This document shows, one piece after another, positions 1 to 7,516 of a stretch of DNA of 64,000 nt. This DNA is from Pseudomonas arsenicoxydans. GTDB lineage: Bacteria > Pseudomonadota > Gammaproteobacteria > Pseudomonadales > Pseudomonadaceae. Every line of letters starts with the position of its first letter. Within the stretch, counting starts at the first letter, position 1. The DNA is taken from NCBI RefSeq assembly GCF_006438915.1, contig NZ_RCZE01000002.1:604611-668610 (forward strand), written 5' to 3'. The position numbers were made by a program, and so were the translations under genes. The notes beneath the pieces are model-generated. The model did not search any database and was not told the DNA's origin. It saw nothing but the letters and a program-made list of their open reading frames with translations.

Positions 1-566
1 GTCACTTGGGTGATGATGCGTTTGAGGTTACCGCCGTGGTAACGGGTGATGTGGTTCCACATCACTTCGACACCGTTCTTGGGAATAGGGAACGCGTAGT
101 AGCGGTTACCGGTGAACCCGGCCAGGCCGTTACCGTCGTTGATGGTGCTTACGTTCAGCGCACTGCGCTTGGCCGACTCGTAGATTTCCGGCGGCACGCC
201 CACGGTGCGATGGGTCGGGTAGACCGGGATCCTGTAGGTTTGAGGGTAGCGCTTGAACATCGCCACCTGGCCTTCCGACAATTTGTCCTTGTACTTGTCG
301 ACGGTTGCCGGGGTGATCACGAACAGCGGTTTTTCGCTGGCGAACGGGTCAGCGAGAAAGCCTTTGCTGTCCACCGCGCCAGCATTTTTTGGAATGCCAC
401 CGGTCCAGGCCGGGATCGAGCCGTCGGCGTTGCCGGCCTTCTCGGCCCCCAGCGGCGTGAGGCTGGTGCCGAGTTTGTTCGCTTCTTCCGGCGACACCGC
501 CGCCATCACGTTGGCAGCCAGCAAGCTCAGGGCCAGGGCGCCGCATTGCAGAATCATCTTGCGCAT
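1..566 (-). CDS. DUF1329 domain protein, C-terminus beyond window
   Basis: The N-terminal 188 or so codons of a DUF1329 family protein; the gene runs off the left edge. It begins MRKMILQCGALALSLLAA followed by NVMAAVSPEEA, a typical Sec signal peptide (positive start, hydrophobic core, Ala-x-Ala end), so the product is exported. The mature part has the family's usual opening, with LTPLGAEKAGN and IPAWTGGI and then YPTHRTVGVP. DUF1329 proteins are periplasmic or outer-membrane associated and almost always sit next to a DUF1302 gene, as here, 23 bp downstream of it. Biochemical role is not established; proposed links are to uptake or tolerance of hydrophobic compounds. Identity of the family is firm, function is not. 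Confidence 0.85.
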   Translation of the reverse strand, partial: MRKMILQCGALALSLLAANVMAAVSPEEANKLGTSLTPLGAEKAGNADGSIPAWTGGIPKNAGAVDSKGFLADPFASEKPLFVITPATVDKYKDKLSEGQVAMFKRYPQTYRIPVYPTHRTVGVPPEIYESAKRSALNVSTINDGNGLAGFTGNRYYAFPIPKNGVEVMWNHITRYHGGNLKRIITQV

Positions 567-589
567 TGAAATCATCCTTCTCAGCCAGA

Positions 590-2383
590 TCAGAAGTTCA
601 CGCCGAAGCTCAGCGCCACGAAGTCGCGGTCTTCGAGGACGTTGTAGTCACCACCAAAGAAGTCGGTGTAACTGAGGCTCGCGGTATAGGTGTTGCGATA
701 GTCGGCATCGACACCGACGCTGACCGCCTTGACGCCTTCGTTGAACAGCCCGTTGGGACCGTAACCGGCAACGTCATGCGACCAGGACAGGTTGGGTTTG
801 AGGTTGACCCCGGCGAACACGTCGGCGTAATCGAGGATCGCCCGGGCGCGGTAGCCCCACGAGGTCGAGGTGACAAAGCCTTCGGTGTCGCCACCGAAAC
901 CGTACTGGCCATAGACCGAGTCGCGGCCGTAACGCAGTTGGCTGCGCCCCTCCAGCCCACCGACGTGAACCACCGCCGCTTCACCGACCACGGTCAGTCG
1001 TTGCGCGCCCAGAACCTGATCGAAGAACTGCGTCAGGGTGCTCTGGATCTGCGTGACTTCCTTGCGACGGTAGCCTTTGTTGTCGGCGCCAGGCGTCGTC
1101 GCGATGGGCGAGGCGGCACCGCCGGCAATCGGGTTGATCAAGGCCAGGGTCAGGTCGTTGGTGTTGACCTGCACCGGAGCATTCGGGCGATAGCTGATCT
1201 CGCCGCTCCACGCCGTGCCGGTCGGCAAGGTGGTGGAGAAGCTCGCGCCGTAGAGACGAATGTCTTCGGGGTAGTCGAGGTAATACTGGCCGCGACCCAA
1301 CATCACACTTTGCGCCAGCCCCGCACCGCTACCGGGTGCCAGGCGGTTGGCGATACCGACCATGCCCGGCAGGCTCGCCAGTGTCGACGCGCCGGCCGTG
1401 ACGGTGCCCACCGTCGGTGTGCGGCTGTGGTAGTTCATGAAGTACAAGCCGTACTCGGTGTCATCACCGAGCCAGCGCAACGCGGTGCCCCACTGCCCGG
1501 AATCCCGAGCATCGCGGTCGCCACCACGGGGAACCACCACCCCTTCGCGGGTCACCAGGATAGGTTGGCCAAACGCGGCTGCCAGCGGCGCCAGCGGAGC
1601 AATCGCCGGGCTGCCGACGGTGTAGTTGTTGTTGCAACCGTCCGCCGCCACGTCGACAGCGAAGAAGGTGCCGCAGTTATCGAGAACAGTCTGGTCCCAT
1701 TCCAGTTGGTAGAACCCGTCGACCGAGAGCTGATCCGTCAGGCCTTGGGAGACGTACAGCATGTTCACCGGAATCAGGCCTTCCTTGATCTCTGCACCGG
1801 GACGGCGAAATGCAGAAACGTCGATCGGGTTGATGCTGTTGATCGAGTTGCCGATGAAGGTACTTTCGCCCCAGCTCACCACCTGCTTACCGGCGCGCAC
1901 GCTGCCCGGCAGGTCGGCGATGGCGTAGTTGTGATAAACGAAAGCGTCGAGAATTTGCGCGCCGGCAGACTTGGCGCCTTCCTTGCGGCCGTGGTCGCTG
2001 ATTTGCTTGAACGGGCGATCTTCGTCCTCCAATTCGAAGTCGTACCAGTACTTGCCCCGCACGAACACACCGGTGTCGCCATACTTCAATTCGAGGTCGT
2101 GGATGCCTTTGACGATTTTGGAAAAGGTTTCGCCCTTCCCGAAGTTCTGCCTCCCGTCATCACCGGTCGACGACTGCCCGGTCCCGCCGTTGACGGTGCC
2201 CACCAAAGATTTCTCGGCATCGCGCATGCCCCAACTCGCGCCGACGGACAGCGAGGAGTCAAACGTGCCCTCGATCTCGCCGATATTGAATGAAACAGCC
2301 TGCGCCTGGGCACAGCAACCCAAGGCCACCGCAGCGGCCAGCGCGTGCGGTTTGAAGATGGCGCGCATTGTTGTTTTTGTCAT
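590..2383 (-). CDS. DUF1302 domain outer-membrane protein
   Basis: A 597-residue DUF1302 protein. I place the start at the ATG reading MTKTTMRAIF because GGGGAAG lies 7 bases upstream; a longer frame opens 69 bases earlier but would put a non-secretory tail before the signal peptide. Residues 1-29 form the signal peptide ending AQAQAV. The rest is rich in aromatic-flanked beta strands and ends in a strand finishing VALSFGVNF, with the terminal Phe typical of porin-like barrels. It is upstream of the DUF1329 gene in an evident two-gene unit. The pair is commonly co-conserved with RND/MMPL exporters in Pseudomonas, but none is visible here because the window ends. Substrate unknown. Confidence 0.85.
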   Translation of the reverse strand: MTKTTMRAIFKPHALAAAVALGCCAQAQAVSFNIGEIEGTFDSSLSVGASWGMRDAEKSLVGTVNGGTGQSSTGDDGRQNFGKGETFSKIVKGIHDLELKYGDTGVFVRGKYWYDFELEDEDRPFKQISDHGRKEGAKSAGAQILDAFVYHNYAIADLPGSVRAGKQVVSWGESTFIGNSINSINPIDVSAFRRPGAEIKEGLIPVNMLYVSQGLTDQLSVDGFYQLEWDQTVLDNCGTFFAVDVAADGCNNNYTVGSPAIAPLAPLAAAFGQPILVTREGVVVPRGGDRDARDSGQWGTALRWLGDDTEYGLYFMNYHSRTPTVGTVTAGASTLASLPGMVGIANRLAPGSGAGLAQSVMLGRGQYYLDYPEDIRLYGASFSTTLPTGTAWSGEISYRPNAPVQVNTNDLTLALINPIAGGAASPIATTPGADNKGYRRKEVTQIQSTLTQFFDQVLGAQRLTVVGEAAVVHVGGLEGRSQLRYGRDSVYGQYGFGGDTEGFVTSTSWGYRARAILDYADVFAGVNLKPNLSWSHDVAGYGPNGLFNEGVKAVSVGVDADYRNTYTASLSYTDFFGGDYNVLEDRDFVALSFGVNF

Positions 2384-2435
2384 GCGTCTTCCCCGGTGAG
2401 TGACAGAAGGCCCCACCCTACTGCCGCAACCGGGG

Positions 2436-2451
2436 AGCGATAAGCGCACCA
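2436..2451 (-). promoter_or_regulatory. Candidate sigma-54 (-24/-12) promoter for DUF1302-DUF1329
   Basis: Read on the minus strand the site is TGGTGCGCTTATCGCT. It keeps the GG and GC doublets 10 bases apart and the internal CG of the RpoN consensus, but has A-to-G and C-to-T changes next to the GG. It lies about 53 bases before the DUF1302 start, giving a short leader. Enhancer sites were not identified. Single-site match by eye, so moderate to low confidence. Confidence 0.35.
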
Positions 2452-2754
2452 AGGAGGTATTCGCGGTGTACCTCTAAAGGATGAATGGTCAGACAGGGCG
2501 CGGGTTTGCGCGGGGCATGGATGGGCTGGATAGAGGGTTATCAGTCAGACGCATGGGTGTGGTGTGCCGGGACTGTTACTCATGCTGCAACACTGCATGT
2601 TGCGAATCGCTATTTTTCCTTAGGGCTCAACGGCTTATTCTTGCCGGGCTTTCACGGTGATCCGCCGGGCAGCACGAAGCCATGGGGTGTGATCAACCCA
2701 CGCCATCGGCGACAGAATTCAGATGAATCGACGCATTTTCGATTGATCGCCCCG
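2452..2754. other. Intergenic region without a convincing gene
   Basis: About 300 bases between the DUF1302 promoter region and the candidate small RNA. An open frame of 99 codons at 2485-2784 has unusual composition (Trp, His and Cys scattered), no ribosome site and would run through the RNA hairpin, so I do not call it. A short palindromic stretch around 2581-2607 (CATGC and GCATG, GCAAC and GTTGC) could be a regulator site but is not assigned. Confidence 0.4.
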
Positions 2755-2827
2755 TGTACACAGACGTTGATTTGTAGCTCCTGATCCAACGTCTTACTTG
2801 GCCGCTGCGTTTGCAGCGGCCTTTTTT
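2755..2827 (+). ncRNA. Candidate small RNA with anti-Shine-Dalgarno loop
   Basis: Two hairpins in tandem on the plus strand. The first has an 8-bp perfect stem, 2762-2769 AGACGTTG with 2787-2794 CAACGTCT, around a 17-base loop that contains CTCCT, complementary to a ribosome-binding site. Five bases later comes a strong intrinsic terminator (2800-2827). No protein-coding gene on this strand leads into the terminator, so it must end a non-coding or very short transcript. The 5' end is uncertain, since no clear promoter was found. I do not recognise it as a named Pseudomonas RNA. Confidence 0.4.
2800..2827 (+). terminator. Rho-independent terminator of the candidate small RNA
   Basis: GGCCGCTGC and GCAGCGGCC form a 9-bp perfect stem with a GTTT loop, followed directly by six T. 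There is no T-run on the other strand's 3' side, so it works only for plus-strand transcription. Confidence 0.75.
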
Positions 2828-2908
2828 ATGGGCGATGGTTTTGTGAGGATGAGAACCGGCGGGAAGAACGCACGACTCAGGCAAGCCCTGCGCAGGGGTG
2901 CATCTCGT

Positions 2909-3820
2909 TCAGAGGGAAAACTTCTGCAAATTGCCCATCATTTCCTTCAGCGCTTCAATATTGTCCTTCGGATGCGCCGCCCCTTCAAAGTCACAAATCT
3001 GCTCCCACTGCGCCGCCACATCTTCCGGTGAAAAGCCCACCCGCGGATCGAACCCGGCACCCAGGCTGCGTTCCCAGCGCACCTTGCCCATCCAGCCGCC
3101 ACCGACTTCAAACAATCCGGACGTTTCTTTGCAGTTTTCACTGGCCAGATACACCACCAGCGGGCTGACCAGTTCCGGTTTGAGCTGTTCGAACACTTGC
3201 GGCGGGATCAGGCCCTCGGTCATGCGGGTGCCGCCAGTCGGCGCGATGGCGTTGACCAGGATGTTGTTCTTGCGGCCTTCGATGGCCAGTGTGCGAGTCA
3301 GGCCATAGAGGCCGAGTTTGGCCATGCCGTAGTTGGACTGGCCGAAGTTGCCGTAGATGCCGGAGGTCGATGCGGTGAAGATCACGCGGCCATAGTTTTG
3401 CTCACGCATATGTGGCCAGGCAGCGCGGGTGACTTTGTAGGCGCCTTCGACGTGAACGCGGTAAACCAGGTCCCAGTCGGCGTCGTCCATTTTGTGGAAA
3501 GTCTTGTCGCGCAGGATTCCGGCATTGTTGACCACCACATCGACACGGCCGAAAACGTCGAGTGCGTGCTGGACGATTTTGTCGCCATCGGTGACGGAAT
3601 CATGGTTGGCTTCGGCGATGCCGCCCGCCTCACGAATCTCGGCTACCACACGGTCTGCTGCGGACGCGTTGGCGCCCTCGCCTTGCGCCGAACCGCCGAG
3701 ATCGTTGACCAGCACTTTGGCGCCCTGTTTGGCGAACAGCAGCGCATGTGCCCGGCCCAGGCCGCCGCCTGCACCGGTGACGATCACGACTTTATCTTCG
3801 AAGCGCACAGACTCATTCAT
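2909..3820 (-). CDS. SDR family oxidoreductase, hydroxyacyl-CoA dehydrogenase type
   Basis: A 303-residue short-chain dehydrogenase. The nucleotide-binding motif TGAGGGLG is at residues 16-23, followed by NNAG, the catalytic Ser in TASTSG, and the YGMAK (YxxxK) pair. The sequence resembles the (3R)-hydroxyacyl-CoA dehydrogenase domain of peroxisomal multifunctional enzyme type 2 (motif VNDLGGS and the insertion after it), so an acyl-CoA or steroid-like hydroxyl group is the likely substrate. The C-terminal 60 residues extend beyond a minimal SDR. It lies 112 bp downstream of the aldolase-hydrolase pair on the same strand. Family assignment is firm; substrate is inferred. Confidence 0.8.
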   Translation of the reverse strand: MNESVRFEDKVVIVTGAGGGLGRAHALLFAKQGAKVLVNDLGGSAQGEGANASAADRVVAEIREAGGIAEANHDSVTDGDKIVQHALDVFGRVDVVVNNAGILRDKTFHKMDDADWDLVYRVHVEGAYKVTRAAWPHMREQNYGRVIFTASTSGIYGNFGQSNYGMAKLGLYGLTRTLAIEGRKNNILVNAIAPTGGTRMTEGLIPPQVFEQLKPELVSPLVVYLASENCKETSGLFEVGGGWMGKVRWERSLGAGFDPRVGFSPEDVAAQWEQICDFEGAAHPKDNIEALKEMMGNLQKFSL

Positions 3821-3932
3821 GGGGGGGAACTCCAGCAGGCCAGGGACAATAAGCCCGAGTGTCAGGCACGACGCTGCTGGTCACAATGAACAGGGGAGAG
3901 GCTGAATGGTGCCCGATAAGGCAGGGGGATAA

Positions 3933-4835
3933 TCAGGAGTACGCGAACCTGCGCGGCGGCAAAATCAGCCGATCACGAAAATCCAGGTAATGCTTGAGCA
4001 CCTGCGCCGGGGCTTCGGTCTGTGGGTAATGGCCAATCTCGGCCAGCAGGACTGTGTCCGGGTTGGGGATCAACTCCCGATAGCGCGCGACCATGTGCGC
4101 ACCGGAAATCGGATCAACTTCGCCATCAATCACGCGCAGCGGCACTTCACCGCGCTGCATGGCGCTGACCCATCGATCGCGATGGACACGCCGTTCGGGA
4201 ATGTAGGTGATGAGTTTATGCATGATCCGCTGGCCGTGATTGCTATCGATCAACCCCCAGAAATCATCCATTTCACTTTCAGTCGGTCGGGTCATCCGCC
4301 CGAAAATCTGCCGAAAACTCTTCACCAGCGCGTCACGCGTGAAGGCGCGGCCAATCATCCAGCCCAAGGGGCTGAGCAGCAGTTTTTGCGCCAGCAGCGG
4401 ACGATGGGTTTCGGGAAACAGGCCACCGTTGAGAAACACACAACTGGCGAGGTGAATGCGGGTTTCGTAGTGCCGGGCCAACAGTTCCTGCGCCACGCTG
4501 TCGCCATAGTCGTGAGCCAGTACGTGCACCGGTTGCGTGACACTCAAATGCGCCAGCAACGCCTGTTGCAAGTCGGCCTGTTCGAGCAGGCTGTATTCGT
4601 GGTCCACCGGCTTGGCGGAGTCACCAAAGCCGAGCATGTCGCAGGCAATCACCCGATAGCGCTGCGCCAGTGGTTGCCACAAGTAATGCCAATCCCAACT
4701 GGCGGTCGGAAAACCATGGATGAGCAACAGCGGCTCACCCTGCCCCGCCGTCCAATAGCGAATGGTCTGGCCACGGAATACGAACATCTGGCCGCGTTTG
4801 CGCCAGACACACAGGGGGATCTCGGCAAGTTCCAT
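3933..4835 (-). CDS. Alpha/beta hydrolase with Asp nucleophile
   Basis: A 300-residue alpha/beta hydrolase. HGFPT (oxyanion region) comes near residue 40. The nucleophile elbow reads AHDYGDS, so the nucleophile is Asp instead of Ser, as in epoxide hydrolases and haloacid or haloalkane dehalogenases. The acid is probably the Asp of DGEVDP and the base His the one in EIGHYPQTEAP. Its ATG overlaps the TAA of the upstream aldolase gene by one base (TAATG), which implies translational coupling. No signal peptide, so cytoplasmic. Epoxide hydrolase or dehalogenase cannot be separated by eye. Confidence 0.75.
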   Translation of the reverse strand: MELAEIPLCVWRKRGQMFVFRGQTIRYWTAGQGEPLLLIHGFPTASWDWHYLWQPLAQRYRVIACDMLGFGDSAKPVDHEYSLLEQADLQQALLAHLSVTQPVHVLAHDYGDSVAQELLARHYETRIHLASCVFLNGGLFPETHRPLLAQKLLLSPLGWMIGRAFTRDALVKSFRQIFGRMTRPTESEMDDFWGLIDSNHGQRIMHKLITYIPERRVHRDRWVSAMQRGEVPLRVIDGEVDPISGAHMVARYRELIPNPDTVLLAEIGHYPQTEAPAQVLKHYLDFRDRLILPPRRFAYS

Positions 4836-5617
4836 TAGAGTTTATAACTCGGGTCTTGTTGATCGAGTTTGCGTAGCAGCGCCGGCCAGGCCAGCGCGCC
4901 ACCCATCCCTTGAGCACTTTTGGTCACGCCGGCGATCATCGCTTTGGCGCCCGCCAGAATCTGCGGTTCGATGGAGATCAATTCGGCGCCGCCATTCTGT
5001 GCCAGCACCTGGATATCGCAGGCGCGCTGGAAGGTAAACATCATCAGGAACGTGTCGGCGATGGTGCCGCCACAGGTCAGCAGACCGTGGTTGTGCAGCA
5101 TCAGGAAGTTGTTTTCACCAAGGTCGGCTTGCAGGCGCGCTTTTTCTTCATGGTTCAGCGCAACGCCTTCGTAAGCGTGGTAAGCCAGGCTGGACAGGAC
5201 AAACAAGGATTGCTGGCTGATTGGCAGAATGCCCTGCTTTTGCGCCGAAACCGCGACGCCGGCAGCGGTGTGGGTGTGCAATACGCAAACCACATCGTGG
5301 CGAACTTCATGCACGGCACTGTGAATGGTGTAGCCCGCCGGGTTGATCTCGTAAGGACTGTCCATCAGCTTGTTGCCAGCCTGATCGACCTTGACCAGAC
5401 TGGACGCGGTGATTTCGTGAAACATCAGCCCGAACGGGTTGATCAGAAAATCTTCGGTGCCCGGCACTTTGGCCGAGATGTGCGTAAAGATCAGATCGTC
5501 CCAGCCATGCGCGGCAACCAAGCGATAACAGGCCGCCAGATCGACGCGGGTTTGCCACTCGGCGGCGCTGACCTGACCTTTGACACTGTGGGGTGACTGG
5601 ACGGGGGCAACATTCAC
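4835..5617 (-). CDS. Class II aldolase/adducin family protein
   Basis: A 260-residue class II aldolase/adducin domain protein. The metal-binding HTHTAAG motif and the later LHNHGLLT are visible, matching the fuculose-phosphate aldolase fold with its His-bound zinc. FTHISAKVPG near residue 45 is the typical substrate-phosphate region. The start is GTG, set by AGGAGG eight bases upstream; the nearby ATG at 5611-5613 is out of frame. It heads a small operon with the alpha/beta hydrolase, overlapping by one base. Many close relatives are annotated only as class II aldolases, some acting on non-phosphorylated substrates, so the reaction is not assigned. Confidence 0.8.
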   Translation of the reverse strand: MNVAPVQSPHSVKGQVSAAEWQTRVDLAACYRLVAAHGWDDLIFTHISAKVPGTEDFLINPFGLMFHEITASSLVKVDQAGNKLMDSPYEINPAGYTIHSAVHEVRHDVVCVLHTHTAAGVAVSAQKQGILPISQQSLFVLSSLAYHAYEGVALNHEEKARLQADLGENNFLMLHNHGLLTCGGTIADTFLMMFTFQRACDIQVLAQNGGAELISIEPQILAGAKAMIAGVTKSAQGMGGALAWPALLRKLDQQDPSYKL

Positions 5618-5822
5618 GGCAAGACCTCCTGTTCTTATTGTTTTGCTGTCGTAATAGCAGTCTAGTCAGCCCCCGGTTTTCGTGTAGTAGCATTGGCAGC
5701 CAGCTTGATGGCCTAGCGAGTCAGTGGCGCAATGAGCCTGGATCCATGTCAAAGGACCGACGCCAGTAACCCTGCAGTGACCAGACTCAGCGAGCTCGTC
5801 AGAAGTATGACGAGCCTCATCT

Positions 5823-6275
5823 TCAGCGCAAAACGCTGACCAATTCCGCCAGCCACGGCTCGGCATCGGTTTCCGGGGTCACTGTTTCGCTGGCGTCCAG
5901 GCGCAGCATCGGCAGTGCTTCGCGCAGGCCCAGTTCACCGAACAATTCGCGCATTTGTTCGCCGCCGCCACAGAACGTATCGCCATAGCTCGCATCACCC
6001 AAGGCGATGACCGCTCCCGGCAGACCGCGCCAGGCGGCAGGCAGTTGATCGCGAATCATCGAATACAACGGTTGCAGGTTGTCGGGCAATTCACCCATGC
6101 CGGTGGTCGACGTCACGGCCAGAAACGCTTGCGGTTCGAAAGCCAGGACATCGGCCAGTGACGCGCGCGAGTTGTGCAGGGTTTCGAAACCGGCGGCTTT
6201 CAAAATATTCGAGGCGTGACGGGCGACTTCTTCAGCCGTGCCGTACACCGAGCCGGAAAGGATGGCAACTTTCAT
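5823..6275 (-). CDS. Flavodoxin, MioC-like
   Basis: A 150-residue flavodoxin. The start reads MKVAILSGSVYGTAEEVARHA, with the FMN phosphate loop SGSVYGTAE at residues 7-15. Two aromatic/flavin loops follow, STTGMGELPDN and GDASYGDTFCGGG. A longer frame to 6350 adds 25 residues absent from the family and is rejected. Short-chain flavodoxins of this MioC type donate electrons in the cytoplasm, for example to biotin synthesis or other low-potential enzymes. The gene is divergent from the LOV gene, 101 bp apart. In P. aeruginosa a flavodoxin of this type is also near folM-folE-folX, so its place here is ancestral. Confidence 0.85.
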   Translation of the reverse strand: MKVAILSGSVYGTAEEVARHASNILKAAGFETLHNSRASLADVLAFEPQAFLAVTSTTGMGELPDNLQPLYSMIRDQLPAAWRGLPGAVIALGDASYGDTFCGGGEQMRELFGELGLREALPMLRLDASETVTPETDAEPWLAELVSVLR

Positions 6276-6376
6276 CAATCTGATCCTGAAACTGAGCGAA
6301 AGACCGGATATTAACAGCAGGACTTGCATTGTTCTTTTAGAATGCAACACACCCTCACACCGGAAAGGATTCTCCG

Positions 6377-6853
6377 ATGATCAATGCCCAACTGCTGCAA
6401 ATGGTGATCAACGCCTCCAACGACGGCATCGTGATTGCCGAAAAGGAAGGCGAGCAGGACAACATCCTCATTTACGTCAACCCGGCGTTCGAGCGACTGA
6501 CGGGTTACACCAGCGAAGAAATCCTCTATCAGGATTGTCGTTTCTTGCAGTCGGGCGACCGGGATCAGGAAGCACTTCCAATCATTCGCGCGGCCTTGAA
6601 CAACGAGGGATCCTGCCGGGAAATCCTCAGGAACTACCGCAAGGACGGCACACCTTTCTGGAATGAACTCTCACTGTCGACGGTGAAAAACCCGAGCGAC
6701 GGGCAGACTTATTTCGTCGGCGTGCAAAAGGACGTCACCACGCAAGTCAAAGCGCAGCAACGCGTTGCGCAACTGGAAACACAGTTGGCCGAGGCGCTCG
6801 CCGAACTATCTGCGCTGAAAGCGACGAACGGCGCAAACAAAACTGCGAATTAA
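6377..6853 (+). CDS. Short LOV-domain blue-light photoreceptor
   Basis: A 158-residue protein made almost entirely of one LOV (PAS-type) domain. The photoactive cysteine motif is YQDCRFLQ, with Cys54 expected to form the flavin adduct on blue light. ILIYVNPAFERLTGY and YRKDGTPFWNELSL complete the FMN pocket, and YFVGVQKDVT is the last beta strand. Residues 122-158 form a helical, Ala/Glu-rich tail (J-alpha type) that probably dimerises the protein. There is no output domain. It closely resembles the short LOV proteins known from P. putida (PpSB1-LOV). GGAAAGGA lies 8-9 bases before the ATG. A PilZ-like gene begins directly after its stop codon and a MerR gene is convergent beyond that. Confidence 0.9.
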   Translation: MINAQLLQMVINASNDGIVIAEKEGEQDNILIYVNPAFERLTGYTSEEILYQDCRFLQSGDRDQEALPIIRAALNNEGSCREILRNYRKDGTPFWNELSLSTVKNPSDGQTYFVGVQKDVTTQVKAQQRVAQLETQLAEALAELSALKATNGANKTAN

Positions 6854-7513
6854 GTGTCATTAACTACAATCACCAATGATTTTGTAACTATATCTTTCGA
6901 GCAAGCCATGCAGCGCGACGCACTCCTCACTCAGGATGAGCTGGATTTTATCCAGACCATGCAACACAACCCGCAGCTCAATGTGCGGGATGCGACGTCG
7001 AGCCTGCTTGTCAACGGTGGTTCGCAGATACGTGATTTGCTCACACGCCTCGCGGCTCATGAGCAAGTTACCATCCAGGCCAACTTCGAAAACCAGCAAA
7101 TGACCTTCCCCTTGCACCTGGTGGAAGACGAGTTTCATGCGCTGCATTTGCGTCTGGGCGTGCCAAGCATTTATGAAGACGGGCCGATGGTCCGTCCTTG
7201 GCGCCTGGTCCTTGAAGAGCCGGTGGCGCTGGAAAACGCCAAAGGCCAGCCAGGCACAATGTTTGTACATGAAGTGTCGTTCAAGGGCGTATTACTGGAA
7301 GTGCGCAACAAGACCAAGCCACCCAAGCATTTCGCCTTGTGGTTCAGCCCGTCAGGCTATGAACGGATCGCATTGCGCGGCACCTTTGAGCGTGAAACCG
7401 AACAGGGTTTCTACGCCTACGAGTTGAGTCAGTCTGACAAGGATGAAACCGAACGTCTGCGCCAGTACATCCTTCAGCAACATCGCCTGACACACCCCGC
7501 CCTACATACCTGA
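6854..7513 (+). CDS. PilZ-like (YcgR-fold) protein of unknown function
   Basis: A 219-residue cytoplasmic protein. Residues 55-110 look like the N-terminal barrel of YcgR proteins (IRDLLTRLAAHEQVTIQ). A PilZ-like half follows with RPWR and HEVSFKGVLLEV, in which the usual [DN]xSxxG becomes ExSxxG, so c-di-GMP binding is uncertain. The frame opens with a GTG immediately after the LOV stop codon (TAA then GTG); an internal ATG at 6908 is a possible alternative start, and neither has a strong ribosome site. The zero spacing to the LOV gene implies co-expression and perhaps a joint role. Fold assignment is by eye and tentative. Confidence 0.6.
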   Translation: MSLTTITNDFVTISFEQAMQRDALLTQDELDFIQTMQHNPQLNVRDATSSLLVNGGSQIRDLLTRLAAHEQVTIQANFENQQMTFPLHLVEDEFHALHLRLGVPSIYEDGPMVRPWRLVLEEPVALENAKGQPGTMFVHEVSFKGVLLEVRNKTKPPKHFALWFSPSGYERIALRGTFERETEQGFYAYELSQSDKDETERLRQYILQQHRLTHPALHT

Positions 7514-7516
7514 ATC

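Noticed and set aside
566..2293. Long plus-strand frame of 575 codons opposite the DUF1302 gene
   Set aside because: Antisense shadow of a high-GC gene, with no ribosome site or recognisable motif; the minus strand gives a signal peptide and family match.
2485..2784. Possible 99-residue gene
   Set aside because: No ribosome site, atypical residues and overlap with the RNA hairpin.
5618..5822. Possible gene in the gap between aldolase and flavodoxin
   Set aside because: Only a 66-codon frame overlapping flavodoxin; no ribosome site or conserved motif.
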